The translations under genes were made by a program, and so were the position numbers. Below are positions 36,261-48,063 of a stretch of 64,000 nt of DNA, one piece after another. Numbering within the stretch: position 1 is the first letter of the stretch; each line of letters begins with the position of its first letter. Origin of the DNA: Mactra quadrangularis. Lineage: Eukaryota > Mollusca > Bivalvia > Venerida > Mactridae. The notes under the pieces are model-generated. The model worked only from the letters and a program-made list of their open reading frames with translations. It searched no databases and was not told where the DNA came from. Location of the stretch: the NCBI GenBank assembly GCA_025267735.1, contig CM046297.1:28484011-28548010 (forward strand), given 5' to 3'.

Positions 36261-36458
36261 GTTATCATCAAAAATCGTACGACCAACAAAACAACAATAT
36301 AATAAAGGACTTACGACTAAGATCGGTCGTTAAACCGTTGATAATATGGGCGCTTGGGCAGCATATTATCAAAAATCTTACGATAATTTGATAATACAAT
36401 ATGGAAGGACTTACGACTATAATCGGTCGTAAAACAATTGATAATAAGAGTCCCTGGT
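36261..36458. mobile_element. Dimer of a 100-bp MITE
   Basis: Two units lie head to tail (about 36261-36359 and 36360-36458). Each carries ATTATCAAAAATCKTACGA near one end, then GGACTTACGACTAWRATCGG, TCGT, and TTGATAAT near the other. They match the complete single element at 42203-42307. The right edge shows the family tip CCTGGT at 36453-36458. A short hairpin, ACGACT...GGTCGT, is kept in each unit. Confidence 0.65.
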
Positions 36459-37039
36459 CTGTATAAAGAACATAAATGCTATAAACGATTTTTGTTTATT
36501 CGTATATAGTAATGGATGAAAAATAAAATATGAAATCGCTGGCATTCATTTTATGTAAATTAGTTAAATGCATTACACCGGGTCCCTAATCTTTGACAAA
36601 AGAACATTTATTACCGTAAATGAAATAGATAGTAAAACCATTTCATCAAAATTTGGACTCATACCCAAATATATATACATATTTTAAAGAAATATATTTC
36701 CACGTGAAATATGATAACATACTAAACGATTTTATTCATGTATTCAGCAGCGTTTTATCATTGTAATGATTTATGTTACATTGTAACAAAATAAATTATT
36801 CTATTAGAATAGATTTGCATTGAAATTTCCAAGAACAATTTGATACACGTGACTTTATATAACACGTGAGAAGATATTCGTTTTGTAGCATGTTACATAT
36901 AGTATTTAAAGGAATTATTAAAATACCACGTGTTTATAAATGAATATGACATGCATAACTGCCACGCTTTAGTTACAATCTCCGTAAAGAGATATCCTGT
37001 AGAGCGTTGTCGTACAGGATCTCTAAGGTTCGCTAGGAG
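36459..37039. other. Unannotated stretch
   Basis: Several CACGTG or ACACGTGA strings occur (36702, 36847, 36863, 36929) without a recognisable gene. Confidence 0.35.
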
Positions 37040-37270
37040 GGTCACGTCGAAATGACCTTTATGTCGACCAATCAATGCGTAGCAGCCATCTACTTCCGAC
37101 AGGGACTGACAACTGTCCTGCATGATTTAATATCAGTAGTAAGAGGGAGAATGACCGTAAAAGTTATTATATGGCCAAACTTCACAAAAGAATGCCCCGC
37201 TAAGAAATCGAACCCACGACCCCTCCATCAGTATACTTGTGCAATAACCGATTGAGATACATGAAGCCGG
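37040..37270 (-). mobile_element. Degraded SINE (head type C)
   Basis: On the minus strand a tRNA-like head leads to GAGGGGTCGTGGGTTCGATT, then GGGGCATTCTTTTGTGAAGT. This matches the better copy at 37758-38067. The body continues as TACGGTCATTCTCCCTC. The A box is damaged and the common tail is missing, so it is older or truncated. Opposed 67-92-codon frames over it are by-products. Confidence 0.7.
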
Positions 37271-37745
37271 GCTGGATGTGTTCTGAGGGTTGTTGAGAAA
37301 GTTGGCTTGTACTTTACGCCGTATTTTATCAACAGGAAAAAAATAGAATTTGTACTCTGGACTAATCAAGACTATTCTTCTTGACATTTGAATGTCCAAC
37401 CCACATCTCAAATAAATTTGGTATTACATCAAGTGTGTTACATTTCGTTACAAGACTTTTATGTTGGTTAGATTATTCCGCGCCTCAAACACTTGTCCTA
37501 TAAGCAAAGCATCTTAAAGGTCTTGGCAATTACGTTGGAAAAAATCAATGCCCACCCTTTACAGCGACTTCAAAATTCTAAACTAATTTAGTTTATCACT
37601 GTTTGTCGAAATTACATTATTTCCGGGCGGAGTGTTAGTTTACATCAAAATCAATTATTCACAGACCGAGTCTTTGTATTTTCTTATGTAGATTTCTTCT
37701 TGTATTTTATTATGTTGCCAACAGCAGCGATGGTCAAGAAATAAG

Positions 37746-38079
37746 ACGTACAGTAAATTTGCTTTTTGTTGGGTTTAACGCCATAGCAACACATTGTATA
37801 GGTCATATAACGGCAGTCAGTCAACATACTCACTGCTCCTGGAAAGGCTAAATCTCTGGATTTAACTGTTAACCAACTTCTTAGCGCATACTTTCGTCAG
37901 TGACTGACAACTGACCTCGATAATTAAGAATCATTGGAAGGAGGCAGAATGACCGTAGAAATGATATCATGACTAAGCTCCACGAAAGTATGCCCTGCCC
38001 GGGAATCGAACCCACGACCCCTCGATCAGTAGTCTTGTGTGTTACCAACTGAGCCAGCCGGGCGGCTACGTACAGTAAA
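37746..38079 (-). mobile_element. tRNA-derived SINE (head type C) inside a pogo-like TIR
   Basis: The element (37758-38067) is flanked by the exact 12-bp duplication ACGTACAGTAAA (37746-37757 and 38068-38079). The head has an A box (TGGCTCAGTTGGTAACAC) and a B box (GGGTTCGATTCCC). The tail reads GCCGTTATATGACCTATACA, ATGTGTTGCTATGGCGTTAA. The tail is shared with type A and B SINEs, but the body is not. The duplicated target contains CAGTAAA, the tip of the pogo-like end that continues at 38072. Confidence 0.92.
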
Positions 38080-38262
38080 GTCCCGCTATAAAGACAACCT
38101 TAGTTATTGCAAAATCTTGCGATTTTCAACTTTTTTAATCCCAATGGCTCAATTTATAAAATAGGGTCCCTATTTTAAGACAACAATGGCTATGGCAAAT
38201 TTACGCGAGTTTGACGATTTGTATATCAGAACTGCTTAATTTTAGACACGAAAAAGTGCCGA
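38072..38262 (+). mobile_element. Pogo/Tigger-like element end
   Basis: CAGTAAAGTCCCGCTATAAA, then GACAACC, is a typical Tigger-like tip. A diverged direct repeat of it, AGGGTCCCTATTTTAAGACA, lies at about 38163-38182, each copy followed by a TTRCAAAWYTTGCGA-like block. No facing end was found. The SINE at 37758 is inserted at its tip. Confidence 0.5.
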
Positions 38263-39465
38263 ATAAAACACCTTCAGTTAATTGTATGGTGAAGGAACTT
38301 TTAAAGGGCAGTATACTATAAAGTAAACCATTGTGTTTGTTTATCAAGGAGTGTAACTTCTTACCTAATATAATGATATATTTTTAATAGAAAAAATAAA
38401 GAATAGTTCTTCTGTGATAATATAATCATTTACTAATCACAGCTTTAATGTTTTAAGACATTTAAGAGCAATAAAACATGTAAACTCTTATATAATAAAA
38501 GTTTCTATCTAAGCGTGGGTGTGCTATTTTGTATCATAGATTCCAAGTTGAATCATTGTATCAATATTTAGAGCCAATCTAGCGGGGATTATACATTAAC
38601 GCCGAAAATGGTAATAAACCCTGATTTCTATACATAGCCTCACTGTTTCTCCTCCTAATTCTTTGTCAATATCTAAAAAGATTTTTGTCAATATCTAAAA
38701 ATATAAAATTTTGCAACGAAATATCAGTCTTAGCATTAAATGACCGTGTTTGAAAGAAAGGGGGGGGGGGGGCGAAAAATAAACAGCGAGAGAAATAGAG
38801 AAAGAGAGATCAAGAGAGAAAACGACTATTTCATTTTTAAGAGACGAATGCCTACAGGGCTCAGTAAATTTTTAATATAAATTCTACAGGGAGGGGCTGC
38901 AATTAAGAAATCGCTCGATCAAGTAAAGCAATTGTAATAAAAGAATAAGAGTTAAGTAATTAAACTTAAAAGAATAATTCATCAAAACAAACTTTCCCGG
39001 GAAAGACGCTACATAATTATTCATACAATTATAGCAACGCCGCAGGTCGCTGTCACCTTCGGTTGTGTTCAGTTATTCGTAATTATTTAGTTTTTATGTG
39101 TACAAATAAATAAAACAAACATTCATTAATTTGTTTAAATATAGCCATGACTATTCAAATTAAGTAGAAAGAATTATGTTTCGCAATTAGATCAATTTTT
39201 TTTCTTTCATAAAAATATGTCTTAAATAATTAAAATAACATTCCAAATTCCGAGCACCAGTTTAAGATAATTTTACGTGATATTTATAGAGTATATGTGC
39301 ATTGAATATAAGATTCCATTGTAAATTCAAGTTAAAGACGTATTAAGGATTCCTTGTCATTTCTATTGTGCAATCTTTCGTTGACAAATATTTTACTTTT
39401 TTATTATTCAAAACCAGTATGTGAATATATATTCATCAACAGTAGACTTGAAAATTGTTTTACAA
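38263..39465. other. Unannotated stretch with poly-G and GA-rich tracts
   Basis: A duplicated TTTTTGTCAATATCTAAAAA lies at 38660-38702, a G-run of about 12 near 38760-38772, and a GAGA-rich tract at 38785-38820. No gene was recognised. Confidence 0.5.
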
Positions 39466-39577
39466 CCACAAAGTTATCAAAATATAACATGCATTAGAGA
39501 CACAACAAACAGTTCAAACCACTCTCCTATCTAAATTTGAATTTGACTAAGCGCTCATTTCTTTAAAAAGTACAAGT
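39466..39577 (+). repeat. Interspersed repeat, copy 2 (partner at 13352)
   Basis: This is the direct match of 13352-13462, sharing AAAATATAACATG.ATTA, GACACAA.AAAC.GTTCAAACC and TTTGAATTTGAC. It ends where a small tandem repeat begins. Confidence 0.6.
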
Positions 39578-39705
39578 TTCGACCAACCACAATGTATCAT
39601 ACAAAACACCAAGTTCAACTCTCGACCAATCACATTTTCTGAAACAACTATCAAGTTCAAATCTCGACCAATCAAACTTCGCAATACAAATACCAAGTTC
39701 GAATC
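39578..39705 (+). repeat. Tandem repeat of about 42 bp, three to four units
   Basis: The units contain CAAGTT, then TCGACCAATCAC and ACAAAACACCAAGTTC-like sequence. CGACCAATCA recurs, so the array multiplies CCAAT boxes. The copies are diverged. Confidence 0.6.
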
Positions 39706-41309
39706 AATTCAAATGTAATCATATTAGAACACGTCTATCTAAAATCAACTACAAACCGAATTACAAAACCATTATCAGTAAAAGACTCCCAAAAGACATA
39801 AACAGCAGCAATAACCGAAGTAAAAACATATTTAGCAAGAAGGTTCGATTATTCCGAGTCATGAAAGGAACGAAAGTAAAATCGACAACATTGGCATTCT
39901 ATCAAAACAATCCGCCAAAAAACAATACAGATTTCATTATAATTTGCATGCCAAACGAATTTCTTTGTCATGCAGACTTACGCTAAAACAGTTCTCTTGT
40001 AATAACCTAACGATGGTAAATTGCATTTAATTTCGTTTGGTTTTCTTCGTCTAAAGTGGCAATTTATCGAACTGAATCCCCGAGAAAAGACGTGAAGTAA
40101 TAAAGACCGTCACGCAATCACGTCCGGAACCCGGCACGTCAGTAAAACAAAACATCGAACATCTAGATTGACGAGCGCCATTTGTTTTAATAAGACTTAC
40201 AAATTGATCGGACATTACCAGTACTCGGACAATTGATTTTGGACATTTGTTGTTTATTGAGTGAATAGTGTAGACAATTTAGTAAAGCCTCATGTCTGCC
40301 AGAAACATGACTTATTCACTTTTGTCACAGCATCGGACTTGGAAGGGGGGGATCAGCATCTCATGTTTTTTTTTTTTATCATTATTTGCAACAAACAGTT
40401 CATGACTCTGTAGTTAATAAACGCAACACACAACACTTTTATAAGTTTCTTAACCATGAGAAAGGCTTAATAAATGTAAAAATAAATAAATAAAAAAATG
40501 TATAAAAGTACAGAGTGTAAATAATTGTTTGTGTCCACCTGGATACTATACTTAGGTAACATTTCTATCAGTTTTATTTTTATTCAAAAAAGACTATGCC
40601 ATTCCAAGTCTGTTTTATTGTTTAGTGAGTGGGTAGATTTCTAAATTGTAATATTGCTTTATTCTGTGGCATTAATTATTGCATAATCATAGGAGTTTTA
40701 AGAAGTTCAAGTCCTAAATGCATAATTTTCAAGGAAAATGTCCCTTTATTAAGAAATTTTTGATGGTATCACATTTGATGGTTTATACATATAACTTACC
40801 TTTACCCAGAAAATTAACTTTATACAATTTTAAAGATTCAAATAAAACAGCATGATCCAGACTGTTACAGGGTCGCCATGGAAACTTGACATTATCAAAA
40901 AAAAAGTGCAAATTACAGACAGTTCATTTCCACCACCTCATTCATATACACAGAGAAGCGTTTGTTTAATTTGTAGTTAAAAGACATAACAATGCATTGA
41001 TCAGTCTATCAAGTCGATTAAACTCTTTGAATTCTGCAGACATAAGATTTCAAATGATTAAAACATTAACGCTATTACAAACACTAATATCACTTTAGCG
41101 TGTCACGTAGAGATTGTAGCAGAATGTTCTACGATGAAAAATCTACAAAATGGCTGACAAATTCACTTTTCCCTCTTCTAAATGTACAGAAGCATGATCG
41201 CTGCTACAGTCAGATGCTGATGGAAAATTTGGTGCTATACGTTGCATTTCAACATTTTAAGTCATATCGCAACGTTTAGCGTTGGCTTTGACATTAAATT
41301 TTAGCGTCA
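39706..41309. other. Unannotated stretch
   Basis: Nothing was recognised apart from short poly-T and TAAATAAA runs. Confidence 0.4.
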
Positions 41310-41480
41310 ATTGCGACGTTTAGTGGCGTTGCGACATAGCGGCGTTACAAAGTCTATACCTCCGGTCATAAGCTTTAACCTAATGCCAATAGAAACACTC
41401 ACCGAGGACTGACGACTGCCCTTATTGGTTACGCAGAACGGTGGGAAAACAACTATGACCAAACCCCTCAGGGTAGACCC
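41310..41480 (-). mobile_element. Possible remnant of a type C SINE body
   Basis: GAGGACTGACGACTGCCCTT and AACAACTATGACCAAACCCC resemble, in order and orientation, the TGACTGACAACTGACCTCGA and ATATCATGACTAAGCTCCAC blocks of the SINE at 37758. No B box or tail survives. Confidence 0.25.
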
Positions 41481-42202
41481 CTCAGCCAGAAGAAATACAA
41501 TGCTGTAAGCTATCTGCAAAAAGTTGAAACTGTAGAATTAGCTAGTTACTTGTCGTTCCCACTTGAACAATGAATTTGGCGATGACTATTGTTTGGAGAT
41601 AACTGTCTGGGAGATGGTTGTAGCGCCGCTAAACGTCGCAAAACGCCAACGATGAACGTCAAAATTGTACTCGCAAATGCCATAACGTAAAAACACAGGA
41701 CAAATATGACTTCAAAGCAGCCGATGTTAAATATAACAACCATGAGATAGCTGCTATTGAGACGTTGTTGAAGACAAGAGGTGACTGTATAAGTGGGGTT
41801 CCACAGGTCTGTTTTTAACGCCATCAGAAAATATATCACCATGGTCTTCTCATGAAACTACTAAGTTGGAATATATTTGATAGTTAGTTGTATAAAGAAA
41901 GCACTGAAATACTTCACAGAGACTGATGTCCTCAAAGTCATGACCGCTCTTTAATAACATACAAAAATAATTATAAAACATTGTCATACTTGTCTCATAA
42001 TCTCATTTTTTTGTGTTGCTTCAATTTTATTGATTTCTTAAAAGTCAAACAAGCATTACATGGAAGGGAAAAGCTGTAAAGCTCAAAACAAAATAATATG
42101 TCGTAGAAAACGAAGCATTTCAGTCAATGCTTTAGAGCAGCGAATGTACAAGCTACGTTATACAAATGCTTGATTAAATCTTTATGATCTTCGTTTTTTA
42201 AG
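41481..42202. other. Unannotated stretch
   Basis: A 98-codon minus frame at 41546-41842 includes two hydrophobic segments but no known family. Nothing else was recognised. Confidence 0.35.
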
Positions 42203-42307
42203 ACCAGGGCTTCGTACTATCAAACGTCTTACGACTGATTTTAGTCGTAAATACTTTTATTGGTTTGTTAGATTGTCGTACGATTTTTGATAATATGCTG
42301 CTCTGGT
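42203..42307. mobile_element. Complete 105-bp MITE (family of 36261)
   Basis: Inverted tips are ACCAGGGC (42203-42210) and GCTCTGGT (42300-42307). Inside them are TATCAAA.CGTCTTACGAC on one side and GTCGTACGATTTTTGATAAT on the other. The hairpin ACGACTGATTTTAGTCGT lies inside. The dimer at 36261-36458 shares all these blocks. Confidence 0.8.
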
Positions 42308-44043
42308 TTACAAATGTATATTCAGAACAGATGTAGCTCAATTTTTTAATTTGATACTGAATGCTACGAAAAATGCAAAACTTTGAATATGTGAATTTTA
42401 TTGATGTTATGAAATGCGCGAAGAGCAATCACTGGCCACATGTAGTGCATAATTGACAACGTACGATCATAGCATATTTGACAACATACGGAACCTCTAA
42501 AGTGACATTTTGAAAAAGTGTTTCTTTCCACAATTTAAACATAATTTTACTTCGAATTTACGCAATTTCGCCGTGATAGGACCTATACAATTTGTTGCTT
42601 CAGCGTTAAACCCATCCGAAATACATGTGTAGCAACAAACAAATTCTCTGTTGGCACCAATCTACAATATTTGACTTTTAAATCTTGATAAATTTAAACA
42701 CTTAAATCTCGACACATACATAACCTTAACACAAGTGTTCATGCAATAAAACATTAATGATTTAAAGCGTACCATATTCTCAAGAAAAAGAAATCGAAAT
42801 ACTGATTTTCATCCTGGAAATGGAACGTAAAGAAAATTAATCAAATTTTGTTACGATATACGCTTCAATTAGACAATGGAAAAATCTAAGATGTAGGAAA
42901 TTTGGTTAATGACTTTGTTTCTTGTAAAGTTAACTGGAGTTAGCCAGTTATAAGGCAGTTGTTAGAAGAAAATACATGCAAGGGATGCAAATACATTGAT
43001 TGTTGTGAATTTCAGCCCCCACCTTTGTGTTTAAATATCTTAATGCATAATATATATACATTGTATTAACTTCTTTTTTGTTAAGCGTGTTAAGCGTAAT
43101 GTAGCGAAAAATAACATTGAATGATAAAAATGTGGTTGATTTACAAATACTGCCAAAGAAATAAGATAAATTAAATAGAAATATATCATTATGTACCAAA
43201 ATTGTTCAATTCATGAATAAAATTAAATTACAACGGAAAGTGAGCAAGATCGGAAATGAGCTGCGTTGTCCACCAAATAGGGTCCTTGGTCCACCTCACG
43301 CTACTAACATGATGCTTTTGTTGAGAAATCTTAAGTATTTATGAAAAAATTATATGTATATAATACTGAATCATATAACATTTTTATATTAAATGACTAA
43401 AATAAGTATAATAATTCATTTAATTTTTTTTGCGTAACATTTTGTTATTCATGCAATTTTACGCACTTTAGGTAACCGGTGTCAGGGTAAAATTAATCTT
43501 ATAAAGTTATTTATTTATACTATTTATTTTTCCCCTTTATGTACTTTGAACATCATATTTTACTAAGAGAAGACTAAATTTATTGAAAATATTGAATTGT
43601 AAAAGAAAAGATAAAAAAAGTTTTTCGGCTCTCTGAGGGACGAATTTTACTTGTGGTGACAGTGGTTATTGATTTGATAAAGGGAGATAACCGATGCGGG
43701 GAGTTTGCTATTGTGTTTGTTTGATTGCTTTGCTATAAATTTCGTTTAAAACGCAATACATTCATTCTATGTAATGTTGTGATTTAGTATGCATGATTTC
43801 ATCATGTTTTTTTTACGTTTATTATATATTGTCCATAGATGATGCATGCTCTATGCATATTTGATAACAGCTAACTGTCTGTGAATAAAAACAGATATAT
43901 GGGATATCAGTTGCTAAACTTATTAATTGTGATGTATTCATGAAAATTAATGCTCTTTCATTCTATCACCAACCATACTCAATGTATCAAAAATAATAGT
44001 TTTCCAAAAAAATCAATCATTAGACTTTAAAAAGTTAATACAT
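42308..44043. other. Unannotated AT-rich stretch
   Basis: No gene was recognised. AAGGGAGATAACC occurs near 43680-43692. Confidence 0.4.
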
Positions 44044-44074
44044 TTTCTCGTCTGAAAACTTCTGGTGGGCACTG
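44044..44074 (-). mobile_element. Solo Tc1/mariner-like TIR
   Basis: TGAAAACTTCTGGTGGGCAC, then TGTA, is the right-end class of the element at 23778. No facing end was found in the preceding 500 bp. Confidence 0.4.
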
Positions 44075-44089
44075 TACATAAATGCAAGT

Positions 44090-44290
44090 AATGTTATAAA
44101 ATGGACGACAGAAGTGTCAATTTATCATCGTGGCTAATTACTGACTAGAACAGCGCTGACAGGAAACAAAGAAGAGAAAACTACTCACTAATGCAGATGA
44201 GATCATACCGCGAAACCGGAAATGTGATATCCCATCAGCGCCCGCGGTGTCACGTGATACCTACTAAACAAAATGGAGGCGATAGGAAAT
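44090..44290. other. GC-richer patch with E-box
   Basis: The segment contains CCGCGAAACCGG, GCGCCCGCGG, GTCACGTGATAC and AAAATGGAGGCGATAG. Such a cluster can occur in promoters, and the last string is close to the YY1 site. No exon was recognised nearby. GCAGATGAG...CGAAACC superficially resembles a hammerhead core but lacks the needed U. Confidence 0.2.
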
Positions 44291-45476
44291 GTCAATCATG
44301 TTTTTTAACGGTAGGAGATAATTAGACTAATGTTCCTGACCAACTGGGAGGTGTCTCTATCACCTGATATGTGAATTTATTTCTTTCAATGACACAGACC
44401 CATTTATATGAATTTAGAATAGATTTAAAGAGAGAAAACTGATTTCTGCGACTATTTTACAGACGCTGTGAGGTTAGAAATAACATTTGTATTAAGTTAA
44501 ACGGGTCTTTAAAATGTCACAGACACATTAGTAGAGGTTACTGGTTAAATGTGCTTTGTATATAACTATATGTAACTGAGGCAAATACGGCATTTGTTTC
44601 TTTTCTTTTTAGACTTTCGGCGATTTCGCCAAAAGGCTTAAGTTATACCACTAATCGAAAACTATCGACGAAAAGGCCTGACCAGTTTAACCTGCAAGTG
44701 ATACATGAGTCTCTGATTTACTATGCAGTAAATTTCTAGGCGATGAAAGTCCGTCATCTGACTCGTCTGTTTAATGAAATGATACTGCGGTCATTCATTG
44801 TACGAAAGTATTTCTGTATTTCAATACTTTAAATTTTGTGGTCGGATACGATGTGCCCTAAGATTTTTGAGTTACTTCCCAATCGTTAATCATATATTTG
44901 TTTGTGGAACTCTTGCCATATGTCATGCATTTAAATTAATGGTTTTAACTGGTAAATGGCACCAGGGAGTGTCTACCGTGAACAATTCAATGACGTAGAA
45001 CTGTACATATATACCTCTATTTCATGAAATATAATTAACAAACAGGAAGCGAACGCGTAATTCAATCCCTACAAGCAATAATTAATGAATCAAGACCATG
45101 TTTTACCATTGTAATCAATATTTTGTATCTAATACTCTTTAAAATTGAAAAACCTCAATGTTTATACGAAGACAAAAGACTCATTGTACATCGGAGGGAA
45201 ATACTTATTGAACTAATACATCAACCACTTAAACTTTATGCCATCCAGTCAAACCTTCAACGCCCACTGATTAGATTTTAACAGTTCATTTCAAGGAAGA
45301 GAAAAAAGTGTCAGTAAAAGATCTATAACCTTTTATAAACACAAGGAAAAGCCTGGCAATAATGGGAGACCATAATTACAAAGTATTCTAAGTGTAGCAC
45401 AGAGATACAGCGATCACTGGTCATAAAATATTTGGAAGAAGTTTAGGCAAGTATTCCAAGATTGCGTTGTCCTTTA
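44291..45476. other. Unannotated stretch
   Basis: No feature was recognised. Frames are under 70 codons and without relatives. Confidence 0.4.
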
Positions 45477-46034
45477 CAGAGAAATTGTCTACATACATAT
45501 ATACCTTGCTATAATGGAGAAATTGTCTACATACATATATACCTTGCTATAATGGAGAAATTGTCTACATATATACCTTGCTATAATGGAGAAATTGTCT
45601 ACATATATACCTTGCTATAATGGAGAAATTGTCTACATATATACCTTGCTATAATGGAGAAATTGTCTACATACATATATACCTTGCTATAATGGAGAAA
45701 TTGTCTACATACATATATACCTTGCTATAATGGAGAAATTGTCTACATACATATATACCTTGCTATAATGGAGAAATTGTCTACATACATATATACCTTG
45801 CTATAATGGAGAAATTGTCTACATATATATATACCTTGCTATAATGGAGAAATTGTCTACATACATATATACCTTGCTATAATGGAGAAATTGTCTACAT
45901 ACATATATACCTTGCTATAATGGAGAAATTGTCTACATATATATATACCTTGCTATAATGGAGAAATTGTCTACATACATATATACCTTGCTATAAGAGA
46001 GAAATTGTCTACATACATATATACCTTGCTATGA
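45477..46034 (+). repeat. 38/34-bp minisatellite, 15 units
   Basis: The unit is GAGAAATTGTCTACATACAT, then ATATACCTTGCTATAATG. Three variants differ only in the CATACATATA segment: A (38 bp), B (34 bp, lacking one CATA) and C (38 bp, TATATATATA). The order is A A B B B A A A A C A A C A A, so variants cluster as expected from slippage or unequal exchange. The last two units carry point changes. Outside the variable segment the units are almost identical, which indicates recent expansion. Confidence 0.95.
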
Positions 46035-46299
46035 GGGTTACAGTACATATATAATATAACCTACAGTCTGCATTAACGTCGAACCAATCAAACTATAGCC
46101 ACTTCTCAGAAGGAAGAAATCAAAACCAAAAAGCCACTGTTGTATACATCAAACTACAAACATCTCCTATTTTTAGCATTCTCTTATCAACAATCACCAC
46201 TTCATTTTCCTTTTCTGCATATAATTAAACTTAGAATGACCATTCAAAATAACTACAATTACCTTTCATTTACAGTTACCCTTTAACAACTGAAAAATC

Positions 46300-46386
46300 T
46301 CAACAACAACCACCTTTCAACATCTGTCTTCGCTCAACAGCTATCACCTCTCAACAACAGTCACCTCTCATCAACAGTCACCCCTA
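46300..46386 (+). repeat. C/T/A-rich degenerate microsatellite
   Basis: Variants of CAACAACAGTCACCTCT recur about four times on a strongly G-poor plus strand. Confidence 0.55.
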
Positions 46387-46419
46387 AAAATGCTTTTTCC
46401 TCATATTTATCTCTTTCTT

Positions 46420-46742
46420 TCCTCAATAAAAATGACCAATTAAACTACGCCTTACTCAAACCTCCTCTTTCTTCAACCCCCTTTCTCCACCCATCTCTCT
46501 TTATAACATTCAAGCATAAGAGGCCACCATCTAAATGAAAATGACCCATTAAACTACACCCCTCTCCCCCTCTCTCTTCAAGCCCCTGTCTATCCCCTTC
46601 TCTCTTTCTAACACTTAAAGCACAAGAGCCAACTTCTCAATAAAAATGACCCATTAAACTACATCCCTCTTCCCCCTTTCTCGTCAATCCCCTGTCTACC
46701 CCCTCCCTTTCTCTCTTTTTAACACTCAAGCACAAGAGGCAA
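46420..46742 (+). repeat. Pyrimidine-rich tandem repeat, three units of about 107 bp
   Basis: The units start near 46421, 46531 and 46638 with AATGACCCATTAAACTAC. Each continues with a long C/T-rich segment (CTCTTCCCCCTTTCTC type), then TTTMTAACACTYAAGCAYAA and GAGGC. G is nearly absent from the central parts of the plus strand. Long polypyrimidine runs can form triplex DNA; that is inference. Confidence 0.8.
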
Positions 46743-47212
46743 TCACCATATGATTCAGTATAGAAGTTCCACAGTGTATATCTATATAGATATTTATTGA
46801 CAAATCCCTGGAGGAAGATACACTTGACAACTAGACTTGAGAATTTGATAATCTCTAAACCCCTAGTGACTTGTATGTAAACTGAGTTCCATCAGATATA
46901 CGGACTCTTTGTACCGGGAGATATATGAGGTAACACCGTTTATACCAAGAACATAATATAAAGAATAAATTCAGTTTATGATTTATCGATAACAGATACG
47001 TTTTTTCTTTGTATGAAAAAAGGGACTATCTATAAACGAGACGCATTAAGCGTATTACCACAGCTTCAGAAATCTGAATCACATATATAAGCGAAATATG
47101 GATTTTTTTCTGATTCTACAAAAGATTGATTTATACACTCCGTTCCATGTTTTTTGACATACGATAGCCACACTATCTTAGTAACCAAGAAACCTGAATA
47201 ATCTTACGTTTT
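46743..47212. other. Unannotated stretch
   Basis: Nothing was recognised. Confidence 0.35.
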
Positions 47213-47274
47213 GGTCAGATTTACGGGGTAAAATTTCTGGCCGAAATCTTGTCAGTTAAAGGCTTTTGGGTCTC

Positions 47275-48063
47275 TCGACAAAGTTTTTGGTCAGTTTGAA
47301 GTTGTTTAAATGTATTGCAAAACTTTTTTGGTCAGTTACAACTTGTTTAAATGTATTGCCAAAGTTTGTGGTCAGTTATAACTTGTTTAAATGTATTGTC
47401 AAAGTTTTTGGTCAGTTATAACCTGTTTGAATGTATTGCCAAAGTTTTTGGTCCGTTATAACTTGTTTAAATGTATTGCCAAAGTTTTTGGTCAGTTATA
47501 ACTTGTTTAAATGTATTGCCAAAGTTTTTGGTCAGTTATAACTTGTTTAAATGTATTGCCAAAGTTTTTGGTCAGTTATAACTTGTTTAAATGTATTGCC
47601 AAAGTTTTTGGTCAGTTATAACCTGTTTAAATGTATTGCCAAAGTTTTTGGTCAGTTATAACTTGTTTAAATGTATTGCCAAAGTTTGTGGTCAGTTATA
47701 ACTTGTTTAAATGTATTGCCAAAGTTTTTGGTCAGTTATAACCTGTTTAAATGTACATGTATTGCCAAAGTTTGTGGTCAGTTTTAAGTTGTTTAAATGT
47801 ATTGCCAAAGTTTTTGGTCAGTTATAACCTGTTTAAATGTATTGCCAAAGTTCTTGGTCAGTTTTAAGTTGTTTAAATGTATTGCCAAAGTTTGTGGTCA
47901 GTTATAACCTGTTTAAATGTATTGCCAAAGTTTTTGGTCAGTTATAACTTGTTTAAATGTATTGCCAAAGTTTTTGGTCAGTTATAACCTGTTTAAATGT
48001 ATTGCCAAAGTTTTTGGTCAGTTTTAAATTGTTTAAATGTATTGCCAAAGTTTTTGGTCAGAC
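47275..48063 (+). repeat. 40-bp minisatellite, about 20 units
   Basis: The unit is GCCAAAGTTTTTGGTCAGTT, then ATAACTTGTTTAAATGTATT. Variants alternate at ATAACTTG, ATAACCTG and TTTAAGTTG, and at TTTTTGG or TTTGTGG. One unit has an ACATGT insertion near 47752-47760. A decayed edge starts at about 47213. The central units are nearly identical. No long frame crosses the array. Confidence 0.95.

Noticed and set aside
36893..37411. Frames of 67-92 codons on both strands
   Set aside because: They lie largely within a degraded SINE.
44205..44240. Hammerhead-like GATGAG...CGAAACC string
   Set aside because: The conserved U after the first C is replaced by A and no stem I forms.
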